Source: Pigmentiphaga sp. (GTDB lineage Bacteria > Pseudomonadota > Gammaproteobacteria > Burkholderiales > Burkholderiaceae_B). From it: 64,000 nt of DNA. Positions 36,015-43,950 of the stretch are shown here, piece by piece. Where the stretch lies: positions 130,571 through 194,570 of the forward strand of contig JALOAI010000006.1 in the NCBI GenBank assembly GCA_023228945.1. Direction: 5' to 3'. The translations under genes were made by a program, and so were the position numbers. Each line of letters opens with the position of its first letter. Positions within the stretch are counted from its first letter, which is position 1. Under the pieces are notes generated by a model. It searched no databases, was not told the origin of the DNA, and saw nothing but the letters and a program-made list of their open reading frames with translations.

Positions 36015-37409
36015 ATGTCGTCTCCCGCTCCCCATTCCTCCACCATTCGCAGCAACCCCGAAGGGCTGTCCGCGCCTCAGCGCTATTGGGCCGCCACGGT
36101 CCAGTTGTCGTCGATTCTGATGTCGGTGATCGACGCCTCGATCGCCAACGTATCATTGCCCACCATCGCGGCGGCGCTGGATGCCAGCCCCGCCGATGCG
36201 GTGTGGGTGGTCAACGCCTATAACGTGGTGCTGCTGGTGGCGTTGCTGCCGCTATCGGCCCTGGGCGACCGCATCGGGTTCCGCAAAGTCTACACCGCCG
36301 GTCTGGCGGTGTTTACCTTGGCATCGCTGTGCTGCGCCCTATCGTCGTCGCTCACCATGCTCACCATGGCCCGGGTGCTGCAAGGCCTGGGTTCGGCGGC
36401 GATGATGTCGGTGATGGCCGGCATGATGCGGCATATCTATCCGCTGCATCTGCTCGGCCGCGGCATCGGTCTCAACGCCATGGTCGTCGGTTCGGGTAGC
36501 GCGCTGGGCCCCACCATCAGTTCGGTGGTGCTGTCGGTGGCCGACTGGCCATGGCTCTTTGCCATCAACATCCCCATTGGCATTGCCGCCTTGCTGGCCT
36601 ATCGCCTGCTGCCGGAGTCCCGTCCGGTACGCACCCGGTTCGATGTGCTCAATGCCGTTCTCAGCGGAGTCATGCTCGTCCTTCTGGTGATCGGGCTCGA
36701 CCAACTGGCCGCGGCTCCGCTCACGGCGCTGGCCGCCATCGCCGTCGGCGTCGGCCTGGGCGTGGTGATCTACCGCCGCGCCCGTACCCAGACAACGCCG
36801 CTCTGGCCGATCGACCTCTTTCCGATCCGGGCGTTCTCCTTCGGGATTTCCAGCTGGCTTTTCATGTTCGCGGCGCAAACCGCGGCTTTCATTGCCTTGC
36901 CTTTCTATTTCCTGCAGACCTTCGGCCGCGACCAAGTTGAAGTGGGCCTGCTGATGACGGCCTGGCCGGTTTGCAGCGTGCTCATGGCGCCGCTCGCGGG
37001 GCGCCTCGCCGACCGCTACCGGGCGGCCGTCCTGTGCCTGGTCGGCTCGGGCCTGCTGTTGCTGGGGCAGCTGCTCCTTCTCAGTCTGTCCGCCCAGGCG
37101 AGCGATGCCGCCATCATCGGCGCCCTGATGGTTTGCGGCGTGGGCTTCGGCTTTTTTCATTCGCCCAATAACCGCAGTATGATCGGCGCCATTCCCATCC
37201 AGCGCGTGGGTGCGGCGGGCGGTCTGCAAAGCACTTCGCGCACGTTCGGCCAGAGCGTGGGAGCCGCGCTGGTGGCGATTTCCTTTGGCCTCAGCGCCAC
37301 CTACGGGCCCTTCTTCGCGCTGATGATGGCGGCTTCCTGCACGCTTGTGGTGGTGGCCATCAATCTGGTTCAATGGCGTGGGGATCGCCGGCTGGAACGC
37401 GCTGCCTGA
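36015..37409 (+). CDS. MFS multidrug exporter, DHA2 (14-helix) family
   Basis: 464 residues with about 14 hydrophobic segments. LSSILMSVIDASIANVSLPTIAAAL is motif D1 of the DHA2/EmrB group, WVVNAYNVVLLVALLPLSALGDRIGFRKVYTAG carries motif A (GDRIGFRKV), and LGRGIGLNAMVVGSGSALGPTISSVVL is motif C (antiporter motif). It would export toxic hydrophobic compounds by proton antiport; the substrate is unknown. I chose MSSPAPHSSTIRSNPEGL at 36015; the frame is open from 35841 but that part crosses the frmA terminator. Confidence 0.9.
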   Translation: MSSPAPHSSTIRSNPEGLSAPQRYWAATVQLSSILMSVIDASIANVSLPTIAAALDASPADAVWVVNAYNVVLLVALLPLSALGDRIGFRKVYTAGLAVFTLASLCCALSSSLTMLTMARVLQGLGSAAMMSVMAGMMRHIYPLHLLGRGIGLNAMVVGSGSALGPTISSVVLSVADWPWLFAINIPIGIAALLAYRLLPESRPVRTRFDVLNAVLSGVMLVLLVIGLDQLAAAPLTALAAIAVGVGLGVVIYRRARTQTTPLWPIDLFPIRAFSFGISSWLFMFAAQTAAFIALPFYFLQTFGRDQVEVGLLMTAWPVCSVLMAPLAGRLADRYRAAVLCLVGSGLLLLGQLLLLSLSAQASDAAIIGALMVCGVGFGFFHSPNNRSMIGAIPIQRVGAAGGLQSTSRTFGQSVGAALVAISFGLSATYGPFFALMMAASCTLVVVAINLVQWRGDRRLERAA

Positions 37410-37459
37410 TTCCCGGCCACACCGCGCCAGCCGCTCCGCAATCAGGCGGGGCGCCCCGC

Positions 37460-37855
37460 ATGACGATCATGAGCGATAAAGTACGACTGGATAAATGGTT
37501 GTGGGCCGCGCGGTTCTATAAAACCCGCGGCCTCGCCGTCGATGAGATCGAAAAAGGCCGGGTTCAGGTCAATGACCAGCCGGCCAAGCCGGCGCGCGAG
37601 GTTCGGCTTGGCGACCGTATCGCCGTCCGCCGCGAGGCGGTCACGATCACGGTGATGGTGATGGGCCTGAGCCAGGTGCGCGGCCCCGCGCCGGTTGCGC
37701 GACAGCTGTACGAGGAAACCCCCGAGAGCCTGGCGGCCCGCGAGCAAATGGCGGAACAGCGGCGCCTGGCGCCGGAGCCCGCGCATAGCCTCGACACCGG
37801 CAGGCCCACCAAACGCGATCGCCGCGATCTCGAGCGCTGGCGCCGATCGCACTAA
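37460..37855 (+). CDS. hslR: S4-domain RNA-binding heat-shock protein Hsp15
   Basis: 131 residues. Hsp15 binds free 50S subunits carrying a nascent chain, recycling stalled ribosomes. The S4 motif is VRLDKWLWAARFYKTRGLAVDEIEKGRVQVNDQPAKPAREVRLGDRIAV, and a basic tail (TGRPTKRDRRDLERWRRSH) follows, as in HslR. Two ATGs are possible, 37460 and 37469; the second (MSDKVRLDKWLW) would also fit. It starts 50 bases after the MFS gene, and 34 bases separate it from the carbonic anhydrase gene. Confidence 0.9.
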   Translation: MTIMSDKVRLDKWLWAARFYKTRGLAVDEIEKGRVQVNDQPAKPAREVRLGDRIAVRREAVTITVMVMGLSQVRGPAPVARQLYEETPESLAAREQMAEQRRLAPEPAHSLDTGRPTKRDRRDLERWRRSH

Positions 37856-37889
37856 ACTTGCAGTTCGTACCCTCCCACGAGATCCCCTC

Positions 37890-38537
37890 ATGAGTTTCCC
37901 CGAACGGTTGACCCAGGGCTACCAGTCCTTCATGGAAGGACGGTTTGCCGCTAAACAAGATCGCTACCGCAAGCTGGCCGAGGCTGGCCAGAAGCCCGAG
38001 ATCATGATCATCGGCTGTTGCGATTCCCGCGTTTCCCCCGAGGCGATCTTCGACGCCGGCCCCGGCGAGCTGTTCGTCGTGCGCAACGTCGCCAATCTGG
38101 TTCCGCCTTGCGAAGACGACAGCAGCACCCTGCATGGCACCAGCGCGGCCATCGAGTTCGCCGTCCAGGCGTTGCGGGTCAAGCATATCGTAGTGCTCGG
38201 CCACGCCCATTGCGGCGGCATCCGCGCCGTGGTCGAACCCGGCAAGCCGCTTTCGCCCGGCAACTTCATCGGCCGCTGGACGTCCCAGATCGCCCACCTG
38301 ACCCAACAGCTTGAAGAAGCTCCAGGGCTCGATCTGTTGGCCCGGCTGCGACAGGTCGAGCTGGCGGTGGTCGAACACAGCCTCAAGATGCTGATGACCT
38401 TCCCCTGCGTCCGGATCCTGGTCGAACGCGGCAAGCTGCAGCTTCACGGCGCGTATTTCGGCATCGCCACCGGCCGCCTGCTGGTGCGCGACCCCGCCAC
38501 CGGCGAGTTCCACACCTGCTCCTCCTTCCCGTCCTGA
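37890..38537 (+). CDS. beta-class carbonic anhydrase
   Basis: 215 residues. It interconverts CO2 and bicarbonate in the cytoplasm. Zinc and catalytic residues are visible: C43, D45 and R47 in GCCDSRVSP, and H105 and C108 in GHAHCGGI. FVVRNVANLVPP is the conserved strand between them. I used the ATG at 37890 (MSFPERLTQGYQSFMEGRF), which matches the family start. It lies 19 bases ahead of upp on the same strand, so the two may be co-transcribed. Confidence 0.93.
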   Translation: MSFPERLTQGYQSFMEGRFAAKQDRYRKLAEAGQKPEIMIIGCCDSRVSPEAIFDAGPGELFVVRNVANLVPPCEDDSSTLHGTSAAIEFAVQALRVKHIVVLGHAHCGGIRAVVEPGKPLSPGNFIGRWTSQIAHLTQQLEEAPGLDLLARLRQVELAVVEHSLKMLMTFPCVRILVERGKLQLHGAYFGIATGRLLVRDPATGEFHTCSSFPS

Positions 38538-38556
38538 GCCACGCTTCTCTCGCGCC

Positions 38557-39198
38557 ATGCCCGTCCACGAAATCCGCCATCCGCTGATCCGCCACAAGCT
38601 CGGCCTGATGCGTCGCGCCGATCTCAGCACCAAGAGTTTTCGCGAGCTGGCGCAAGAGATCGCCGCCCTGCTCACCTACGAAGCCGCGAAGGATCTACCG
38701 CTCGAGCCCTGCGAAGTGCAAGGCTGGAGCGGCCCGGTCACCGTCGAACGCCTGGCCGGCAAAAAGATTACCGTCGTGCCCATCCTGCGCGCGGGCATCG
38801 GTATGCTCGACGGCGTGCTCAGCCTGATACCAGGGGCGCGCGTCAGCGTGGTCGGCATCGCCCGCAACGAATCCACCTTGCAGGCGGATACCTACCTCGA
38901 GCGCCTGGTGGGCGAGCTCGACCAGCGGCAAGCCTTGATCGTCGACCCCATGCTGGCCACGGCGGGTTCCATGATCGCCACCATCGACCTGCTCAAGCAG
39001 GCCGGCTGCCGCGAGATCCGCGCCCTGGTACTGGTGGCCGCGCCCGAGGGGGTACGGCGGGTTACTGAAGCGCATCCCGAGGTCGCCATCTATACCGCCT
39101 CGATCGACGAGCGGCTGAACGAGCACGGTTATATCATCCCCGGCCTGGGCGACGCGGGCGACCGGATTTTCGGGACCAAGCAGAAGCTGGTGGATTGA
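38557..39198 (+). CDS. upp: uracil phosphoribosyltransferase
   Basis: 213 residues. It salvages uracil to UMP using PRPP. MPVHEIRHPLIRHKLGLMRRADLSTKSFRELAQEIAALLTYEA is the standard N-terminus, VPILRAGIGMLDGVLSLIPGARVSVVGIARNE the dimer arm and LIVDPMLATAGSMIATI the PRPP loop. The C-terminus IPGLGDAGDRIFGTKQ binds uracil. It is a housekeeping gene that marks the edge of the toxin-antitoxin segment, which begins four bases downstream. Confidence 0.96.
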   Translation: MPVHEIRHPLIRHKLGLMRRADLSTKSFRELAQEIAALLTYEAAKDLPLEPCEVQGWSGPVTVERLAGKKITVVPILRAGIGMLDGVLSLIPGARVSVVGIARNESTLQADTYLERLVGELDQRQALIVDPMLATAGSMIATIDLLKQAGCREIRALVLVAAPEGVRRVTEAHPEVAIYTASIDERLNEHGYIIPGLGDAGDRIFGTKQKLVD

Positions 39199-39202
39199 CC
39201 AC

Positions 39203-39526
39203 GTGCCAAAGCGCAAGGCCCGCAGCACCGAGCCGCGCCGCTTCGGCAATCCGTTGTCAGCGTTGAACGTGTTGCGTGAAATTGGCATTACGGTAGGTCA
39301 CTTCGACGCGAGTGAATATGACCCGACCAAGAAGGAACAGGACGCGGGCAACCGGGGCAGGGCAAACGCCATGCGCGGAGCGCACGAAGCTGCCGCCTAT
39401 AACCAGTGGCTAGCCGGCGAGATTCAGGCATCCATTGACGACCCTCGGCCGAGCATCCCTCACGATGAAGTCATGGCCGAGATGAACGCCGACATTGCGG
39501 CCCTGCCAACGAAAAAACGCGCATGA
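39203..39526 (+). CDS. putative antitoxin of a RelE/ParE-type module
   Basis: 107 residues from a GTG four bases after the upp stop; translation may instead begin at an internal ATG (39371) giving 51 residues. The C-terminal part EIQASIDDPRPSIPHDEVMAEMNADIAAL is the motif seen at the end of ParD/RelB-like antitoxins, the segment that usually wraps the toxin. The N-terminal part (ALNVLREIGITVGHFDASEYDPTKKEQD) is not recognised and shows no clear ribbon-helix-helix. The stop overlaps the toxin start by four bases (ATGA), the usual antitoxin-toxin coupling. Confidence 0.7.
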   Translation: MPKRKARSTEPRRFGNPLSALNVLREIGITVGHFDASEYDPTKKEQDAGNRGRANAMRGAHEAAAYNQWLAGEIQASIDDPRPSIPHDEVMAEMNADIAALPTKKRA

Positions 39527-39825
39527 CAGCCAGGCCTTACCGCATTGAGTGGCGGCCTATGGCACGCGAGGACTTGCGGGCCATCGTGCGCTCTATCGGC
39601 AAGGACAATCCGACGTGGGCCAAGAGCTTCGGCCAGGATCTGCGCGACAAGACCAAGCTGCTTGCAAAGCATCCAGAGCTTGGCCGCCAGGGGCGGCCGG
39701 GCTTGCCAGAGTGGCTGCGCGAGCTGGTCGTACATCCGAACTACATCGTTTTTCATCGTGTGCTGACCGAGGCCCGCACCGTCGAGATTCTGAGGGTGAA
39801 GCACGCGGCGCAGCAAACGCCGTGA
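39523..39825 (+). CDS. RelE/ParE-family toxin
   Basis: 100 residues. YRIEWRPMAREDLRAIVRSIGKDNPTWAKSFGQDLRDKTKLLAKHPELGRQGRPGLPEWLRELVVHPNYIVFHRVLTEARTVEILRVKHAAQQ follows the RelE/ParE fold: two N-terminal helices, then a beta sheet ending in the RVKHA strand. The pattern PELGRxGRPGLPEWLRELVVHPNYIVFHRV is closest to ParE-like toxins, which act on gyrase, though RelE-type mRNA cleavage cannot be excluded. It is coupled to the antitoxin by an ATGA overlap. Confidence 0.85.
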   Translation: MTARPYRIEWRPMAREDLRAIVRSIGKDNPTWAKSFGQDLRDKTKLLAKHPELGRQGRPGLPEWLRELVVHPNYIVFHRVLTEARTVEILRVKHAAQQTP

Positions 39826-39867
39826 TAATCAACCCCGGCGCGCTCACGCCTCGATGTATGACTCTAT

Positions 39868-39961
39868 ATCAAAATTACATTTGATCCATTTCTATAGATC
39901 AAACTGTCTTCACAAGCGGTCTTATGATATGTTATTACGCATCAAATCAAGATTTTGATGC
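39868..39961 (+). promoter_or_regulatory. operator array upstream of hipBA: five TTTGATC-like half-sites
   Basis: The AT-rich stretch before hipB holds two perfect inverted repeats: TTTGATC (39880-39886) with GATCAAA (39897-39903), and GCATCAAA (39939-39946) with TTTGATGC (39954-39961). A fifth half-site, ATCAAA, is at 39868-39873 and forms another inverted repeat with 39880-39885. All share the core ATCAAA/TTTGAT. HipB-type Xre proteins repress their own operon through such sites. The last site overlaps an ATG at 39958, which argues that translation starts later, at 39979. Confidence 0.7.
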
Positions 39962-39978
39962 AAAATAGCATATCGATC

Positions 39979-40332
39979 ATGAGCTACGATCTTGAGGATT
40001 TCGCTGAGCGTTTGCGAGAGGCGCGCAACGCCAAGCACCTCAGTCAGCGCGAGTTAAGCAAGCTGGCCGGGGTACCGCAAGCGCATATCTCCCGCATTGA
40101 AAGCAAGCAGGTGGATCTGCGACTCTCCAGCCTCATCGCCATCGCCAACGCGCTGGACCTGGAAGTCACGCTCGTTCCACGCCAAGCCCTACCGGCGGTG
40201 CAGTCGATAGCGCGCCAGGCCGCCAAGAAGATGACGGCGTTGCGCAATCAGGTCCTGCGTGCGCCCTCGCAGCAGGAATCCACCACGCCGGCCAAGCCCG
40301 CCTATTCCCTGGATGAAGAGGACGATCAATAA
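39979..40332 (+). CDS. hipB: HipB-like Xre-family antitoxin and autorepressor
   Basis: 117 residues. The helix-turn-helix is in FAERLREARNAKHLSQRELSKLAGVPQAHISRIESKQVDLRLSSLIAIANALDLEVTLVPRQ (about 7-70). A linker and an acidic tail (YSLDEEDDQ) follow, as in HipB antitoxins whose C-terminus contacts HipA. The ATG at 39979 gives MSYDLEDF; an ATG at 39958 would add seven residues but lies in the operator. The stop TAA overlaps the hipA ATG (TAATG), so the two are coupled. Confidence 0.88.
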   Translation: MSYDLEDFAERLREARNAKHLSQRELSKLAGVPQAHISRIESKQVDLRLSSLIAIANALDLEVTLVPRQALPAVQSIARQAAKKMTALRNQVLRAPSQQESTTPAKPAYSLDEEDDQ

Positions 40333-41561
40333 TGGCAGACGTTTCCACCCTGATTGTCCAGCTCTACAACACGCCCGTCGGCACGCTCACCCAGGTCGGC
40401 GGCGAACGCACCTTGTTTGCGTTCAACGAGGCTTACATCCATGATCCGGCCAGGCCAGTTCTGAGCTTGAGCTTCAAGGATGCGTTCGGCCAGCTGCTCA
40501 CCGACTTTGCTCCGACCCGCGGCAAACTGCTGCCCTTTTTTTCCAACCTACTGCCCGAGGGGCATCTGCGGCAATATCTGGCCAGCATGGCGGGAGTGCA
40601 TCCGGAACGGGAGTTCTTTTTACTGTGGGTGCTCGGCCAGGATCTGCCTGGCGCCATCACCGTGACCACCGATGGCAATCATGCATGGCCGAATGCCTCC
40701 CATAGAGATCCGTCCGAAGGGAGCGTGCCAACCACCGTTGAACATGTCTTGCATTTCTCGCTGGCCGGTGTGCAGCTGAAATTCTCCGCCGTCAGAAGCG
40801 CCCTGGGTGGCCTGACGATCCCCACCCGGGGCATTGGAGGACAGTGGATCGTTAAATTGCCGTCACGGGATTTCAAGCAGGTGCCTGAAAACGAATTCTC
40901 CATGATGTCGCTGGCCAAGATGGTGGGCATTGACGTTCCCGCCATTGATCTGGTCGACGTGTCCTCTATTGGCAACCTGCCTGAGGGCATGCATCACTTG
41001 GGCGGCAAAGCATTCATCATCGAGCGCTTTGACCGCACGGACGACGGCCAACGTATCCACACCGAGGACTTCGCCCAGGTCTTCGGTGTGTATCCGCACG
41101 CCAAATACGAGAAAGCCAGTTACCGCAGCCTGGCCAGAGTCATTGCGGCCGAATCGGGGGATGAGGACATTGCCGAATTCATCCGGCGCGCCACCTTCAA
41201 TGTCCTCATTGGCAATGGCGACATGCACTTGAAAAACTGGTCGCTCATCTACCGTGATCGGCAGCGTGCCGAGCTGGCGCCCGCGTACGACTTCGTGTCC
41301 ACCATTACCTACATTCCGAACGATAAGTCCGCCCTGAACTTCAGCCGCAGCAAGGCATTTGCGGACTACACCGTCGACGAACTCCATCACTTGGCCGCCA
41401 AGGCCGCCCTACCCCGCAAACGGGTACTGGACGTGGCCCGGGAAACCGTTGCGCTTTTCATGCAGCGCTGGGCAAGCGAAAAGCATCACCTGCCCATGAG
41501 CGCAGACATTCGGTTCGCCATCGACAGGCACCTCGCCACGCTGCCGATCGCGGCTGTCTAG
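40332..41561 (+). CDS. hipA: HipA-family serine/threonine kinase toxin
   Basis: 409 residues. HipA kinases phosphorylate a translation-related target (GltX in E. coli) and induce dormancy. Visible elements: N-terminal subdomain with FAPTRGKLLPFFSNLLPEGHLRQYLA, the phosphate loop around FSLAGVQLKFSA (about 143-152), the lysine in QWIVKLPS (K175), the catalytic loop FNVLIGNGDMHLKNWSLIY (D297) and the metal-binding LAPAYDFVST (D320). All are intact, so the kinase looks active. Length is close to E. coli HipA (440). Confidence 0.92.
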   Translation: MADVSTLIVQLYNTPVGTLTQVGGERTLFAFNEAYIHDPARPVLSLSFKDAFGQLLTDFAPTRGKLLPFFSNLLPEGHLRQYLASMAGVHPEREFFLLWVLGQDLPGAITVTTDGNHAWPNASHRDPSEGSVPTTVEHVLHFSLAGVQLKFSAVRSALGGLTIPTRGIGGQWIVKLPSRDFKQVPENEFSMMSLAKMVGIDVPAIDLVDVSSIGNLPEGMHHLGGKAFIIERFDRTDDGQRIHTEDFAQVFGVYPHAKYEKASYRSLARVIAAESGDEDIAEFIRRATFNVLIGNGDMHLKNWSLIYRDRQRAELAPAYDFVSTITYIPNDKSALNFSRSKAFADYTVDELHHLAAKAALPRKRVLDVARETVALFMQRWASEKHHLPMSADIRFAIDRHLATLPIAAV

Positions 41562-41638
41562 GGGCGCCTTTTCTACCCCCCAAGCTCCTGGGATGCGCCA
41601 CCCCCCACCCGCTCATCAACACAATGATTTGTGCCTTG

Positions 41639-41670
41639 ATCAGCCTCATGGAAGCTCCCTCAAGGCTGAT
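41639..41670. terminator. inverted repeat between convergent hipA and the M23 peptidase gene
   Basis: ATCAGCCT at 41639-41646 and AGGCTGAT at 41663-41670 form a perfect 8-bp stem with a 16-base loop, overlapping the 3' end of the peptidase gene. No T-run follows on either strand, so terminator function is only possible. Confidence 0.3.
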
Positions 41671-42511
41671 AAGCGCCAATGAAGATCGACGGATCCACGC
41701 GCGCGTCGTTCAGGCTTACGTTCCAGTGCAGGTGCGGCCCCGTGGCCCGGCCCGTGGCGCCCACCTTGCCCAGCACTTGTCCACGCTGCAGGCGGTCGCC
41801 CACCGCCACGTCGATGGCGGACAAATGGCAGAACATGCTGATCAGGCCTTGGCCGTGATCCACGAACACCGTTTTGCCGTTGAAGAAATAATCGCCCACC
41901 AGAATCACTTCGCCCGCGGCCGGCGCCTTGATCGGCGTGCCGGCCGGCGCGGCGAAATCCAGGCCCGAATGCGGGTTGCGTTCCTGGCCATTGAAGAAGC
42001 GGCGTAACCCGAAAGGGCTGGACAGGCGGCCTTCCACCGGGCGATCAAAATGGACGTTGCTTGGCGTGCCCGGCGTAAAGCGCCGATAGGCCTCCCGCTG
42101 CTCCGCCAGTTCGCGCGCGATGCGGCGCTGGTCGTCGGGATTGGGATTGATCTGGCGCTGGTTCTTGAGCGTGATGTGCTGTTCGCGATAGTGCCGGCCA
42201 TCCACCTCGAAGCCGATTCGCTGCCGACCCTGCCCCGGAACTTCCGCCACCAGGCTCTGCTTACCGGGCTTGATAGCCAGCGGCACGCCCACCACCGCGA
42301 TCCAGCGCTGGCCTTCTTCATGGAGCACCAGCACGGGCTTATCCTGAAACCACGCCCGAGGCGGCTCCTCGCCCTGACTCAGCGGCACCACCGCCACCCC
42401 GCCCGGCACCGGCCGATCGAGCAGGCGCGTCATGAAACCTTCGGCATGCGCCAGCGCGGCGGCCAGACCCAGCGCCAGCGTGAATACCCAACTCGCAAAA
42501 CCTCGCAACAC
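41660..42511 (-). CDS. M23-family (LytM) metallopeptidase, exported
   Basis: 283 residues. A signal peptide (MLRGFASWVFTLALGLAAALAHA) precedes a beta-rich N-terminal domain (about 25-110) and a C-terminal LytM domain. Zinc ligands of the LytM fold are seen in NPHSGLDFAAPAGTPIKAPAAGEV (HxxxD) and GPHLHWNV (HxH). The domain cleaves peptide cross-links in peptidoglycan or activates amidases. GRLSSPFGLRRFFNG is the usual entry loop. Convergent with hipA and divergent from argC. Confidence 0.92.
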   Translation of the reverse strand: MLRGFASWVFTLALGLAAALAHAEGFMTRLLDRPVPGGVAVVPLSQGEEPPRAWFQDKPVLVLHEEGQRWIAVVGVPLAIKPGKQSLVAEVPGQGRQRIGFEVDGRHYREQHITLKNQRQINPNPDDQRRIARELAEQREAYRRFTPGTPSNVHFDRPVEGRLSSPFGLRRFFNGQERNPHSGLDFAAPAGTPIKAPAAGEVILVGDYFFNGKTVFVDHGQGLISMFCHLSAIDVAVGDRLQRGQVLGKVGATGRATGPHLHWNVSLNDARVDPSIFIGAYQP

Positions 42512-42869
42512 GGATTTCTCTCCCTTTTTCCGGCACCGAGCACGCGGCCACGCGTAAACCGCGTCTGCTCATCGTCCGCCCGGCGCTCGAAGTCGCCATG
42601 CCCGACCGTTCTGCTTCAAGCCTCAATCGAAAGAAGGCCGGCCGGAAGCAAACGCCATGATATCGGAGAGCGGGCGCTACGGTGGCCAGCAAAGCCGAGC
42701 GTAACGAAAGCATCAGGTTCTCCATACCGGAATGGCGGTTGGCACGGTTATGATGGCCATGCGAGAAAGCTTCGTGACATCGGCAGCCCCACACCGCCGT
42801 TTGCCGCCGCCCCGCGGAGGGGGGATAATGGAACTTTTGCCCGGGGCGCCGCGAGCGCCGCACAATCTC
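42512..42869. other. intergenic region between the M23 peptidase gene and argC
   Basis: 358 bases with no gene that I can support. The only clear content is the argC promoter at its right end. The stretch near the peptidase start (42512-42530) holds the AGGGAGAGAAATCCGTG-type ribosome site of that gene on the minus strand. No repeats or RNA gene are apparent. Confidence 0.4.
42801..42829 (+). promoter_or_regulatory. sigma-70-type promoter of argC
   Basis: TTGCCG (42801-42806), a 17-base spacer and GATAAT (42824-42829) give a good housekeeping promoter. It would start transcription near 42836, about 34 bases before the argC ATG. No ARG box (ArgR site) is evident in the short leader. Confidence 0.6.
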
Positions 42870-43934
42870 ATGGCAACTGCACCCGCTACCCCCATCCAGG
42901 TCGGCATCGTCGGCGGCACCGGCTACACCGGGGTCGAACTCCTGCGTTTGCTGGCCCAGCATCCCAGCGTCCAGCTTCGGGCCATCACCTCCCGCAAAGA
43001 AGACGGCATGCCCGTGGCCGAGATGTATCCCAGCCTGCGCGGCCGGGTCGATCTCGCGTTTTCCCATCCCGATAACGCCTCGCTCGCCGATTGCGACGTC
43101 GTCTTCTTCGCCACGCCGCACGGCGTGGCCATGGCGCAGGCCGAGTCCCTGCTTGCCGCCGGCGTCAAGATCATCGATCTCGCGGCCGACTTCCGCCTGC
43201 AGGATCTCGCCAGTTTCGAGCAGTGGTACAAAATGCCGCACGCCTGCCCGCAGATCCTGCGCGAGGCCGTCTATGGCTTGCCCGAACTGCATCGCGAGGC
43301 CATCGCCAAGGCGCGCGTGGTGGGCAATCCGGGCTGCTATCCCACCACCGTGGCCTTGGGCCTGGCGCCCTTGCTGGAAAACGGCGGCCGCCTGATCGAT
43401 ACCCAAACCCTGATCGCCGACTGCAAGTCGGGCGTCACCGGCGCGGGCCGCAAGGCCGAAGTCGGCATGCTCTATTCCGAAGTCTCCGATTCCTTCAAGG
43501 CTTATGGCGTGGCCGGCCACCGCCATCATCCCGAGATCGTCGAGCAGTTGCAGGCGCTGCGTGGCGGCCCGGTGGGCCTGACCTTCGTGCCCCACCTCAC
43601 GCCCATGGTGCGCGGCATGCACTCCACGCTGTATGCCCGCCTCACGCCCGAGGGCCGCGACACCGATTTCCAGGCCTTGTTCGAGCAGCGCTATGCCAAC
43701 GATGCCTTCGTCGACGTCATGCCGGCCGGCAGCACGCCGGAAACCCGCTCCGTACGCGCGTCCAACATGATCCGCATTGCGGTGCACCGTCCCAACAATG
43801 GCGACCAACTCGTGGTGCTGGTGATCCAGGACAACCTCGTCAAGGGAGCCTCCGGCCAAGCCGTACAGAACATGAACATCATGTTCGGGCTCCCCGAAAC
43901 CACCGGTCTCCAACACATCGCGGTACTTCCCTGA
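42870..43934 (+). CDS. argC: N-acetyl-gamma-glutamyl-phosphate reductase
   Basis: 354 residues. It is the third step of arginine synthesis, an NADPH reductase. QVGIVGGTGYTGVELLRLLAQHP is the nucleotide-binding start, VGNPGCYPTTVALGLAPLL contains the catalytic cysteine, and GVAGHRHHPEI the catalytic histidine region. HLTPMVRGMHSTLYARL is the substrate domain. MATAPATPIQVGIVGG at 42870 is the family-like start. The frame is open earlier, but upstream codons cross the promoter. Confidence 0.96.
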   Translation: MATAPATPIQVGIVGGTGYTGVELLRLLAQHPSVQLRAITSRKEDGMPVAEMYPSLRGRVDLAFSHPDNASLADCDVVFFATPHGVAMAQAESLLAAGVKIIDLAADFRLQDLASFEQWYKMPHACPQILREAVYGLPELHREAIAKARVVGNPGCYPTTVALGLAPLLENGGRLIDTQTLIADCKSGVTGAGRKAEVGMLYSEVSDSFKAYGVAGHRHHPEIVEQLQALRGGPVGLTFVPHLTPMVRGMHSTLYARLTPEGRDTDFQALFEQRYANDAFVDVMPAGSTPETRSVRASNMIRIAVHRPNNGDQLVVLVIQDNLVKGASGQAVQNMNIMFGLPETTGLQHIAVLP

Positions 43935-43950
43935 CCGCCCCTGCCGCCTC

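Noticed and set aside
39868..39961. Insertion-sequence ends flanking hipBA
   Set aside because: The inverted repeats share a short common core and cluster only upstream of hipB, as operators do; no matching repeat lies downstream of hipA.
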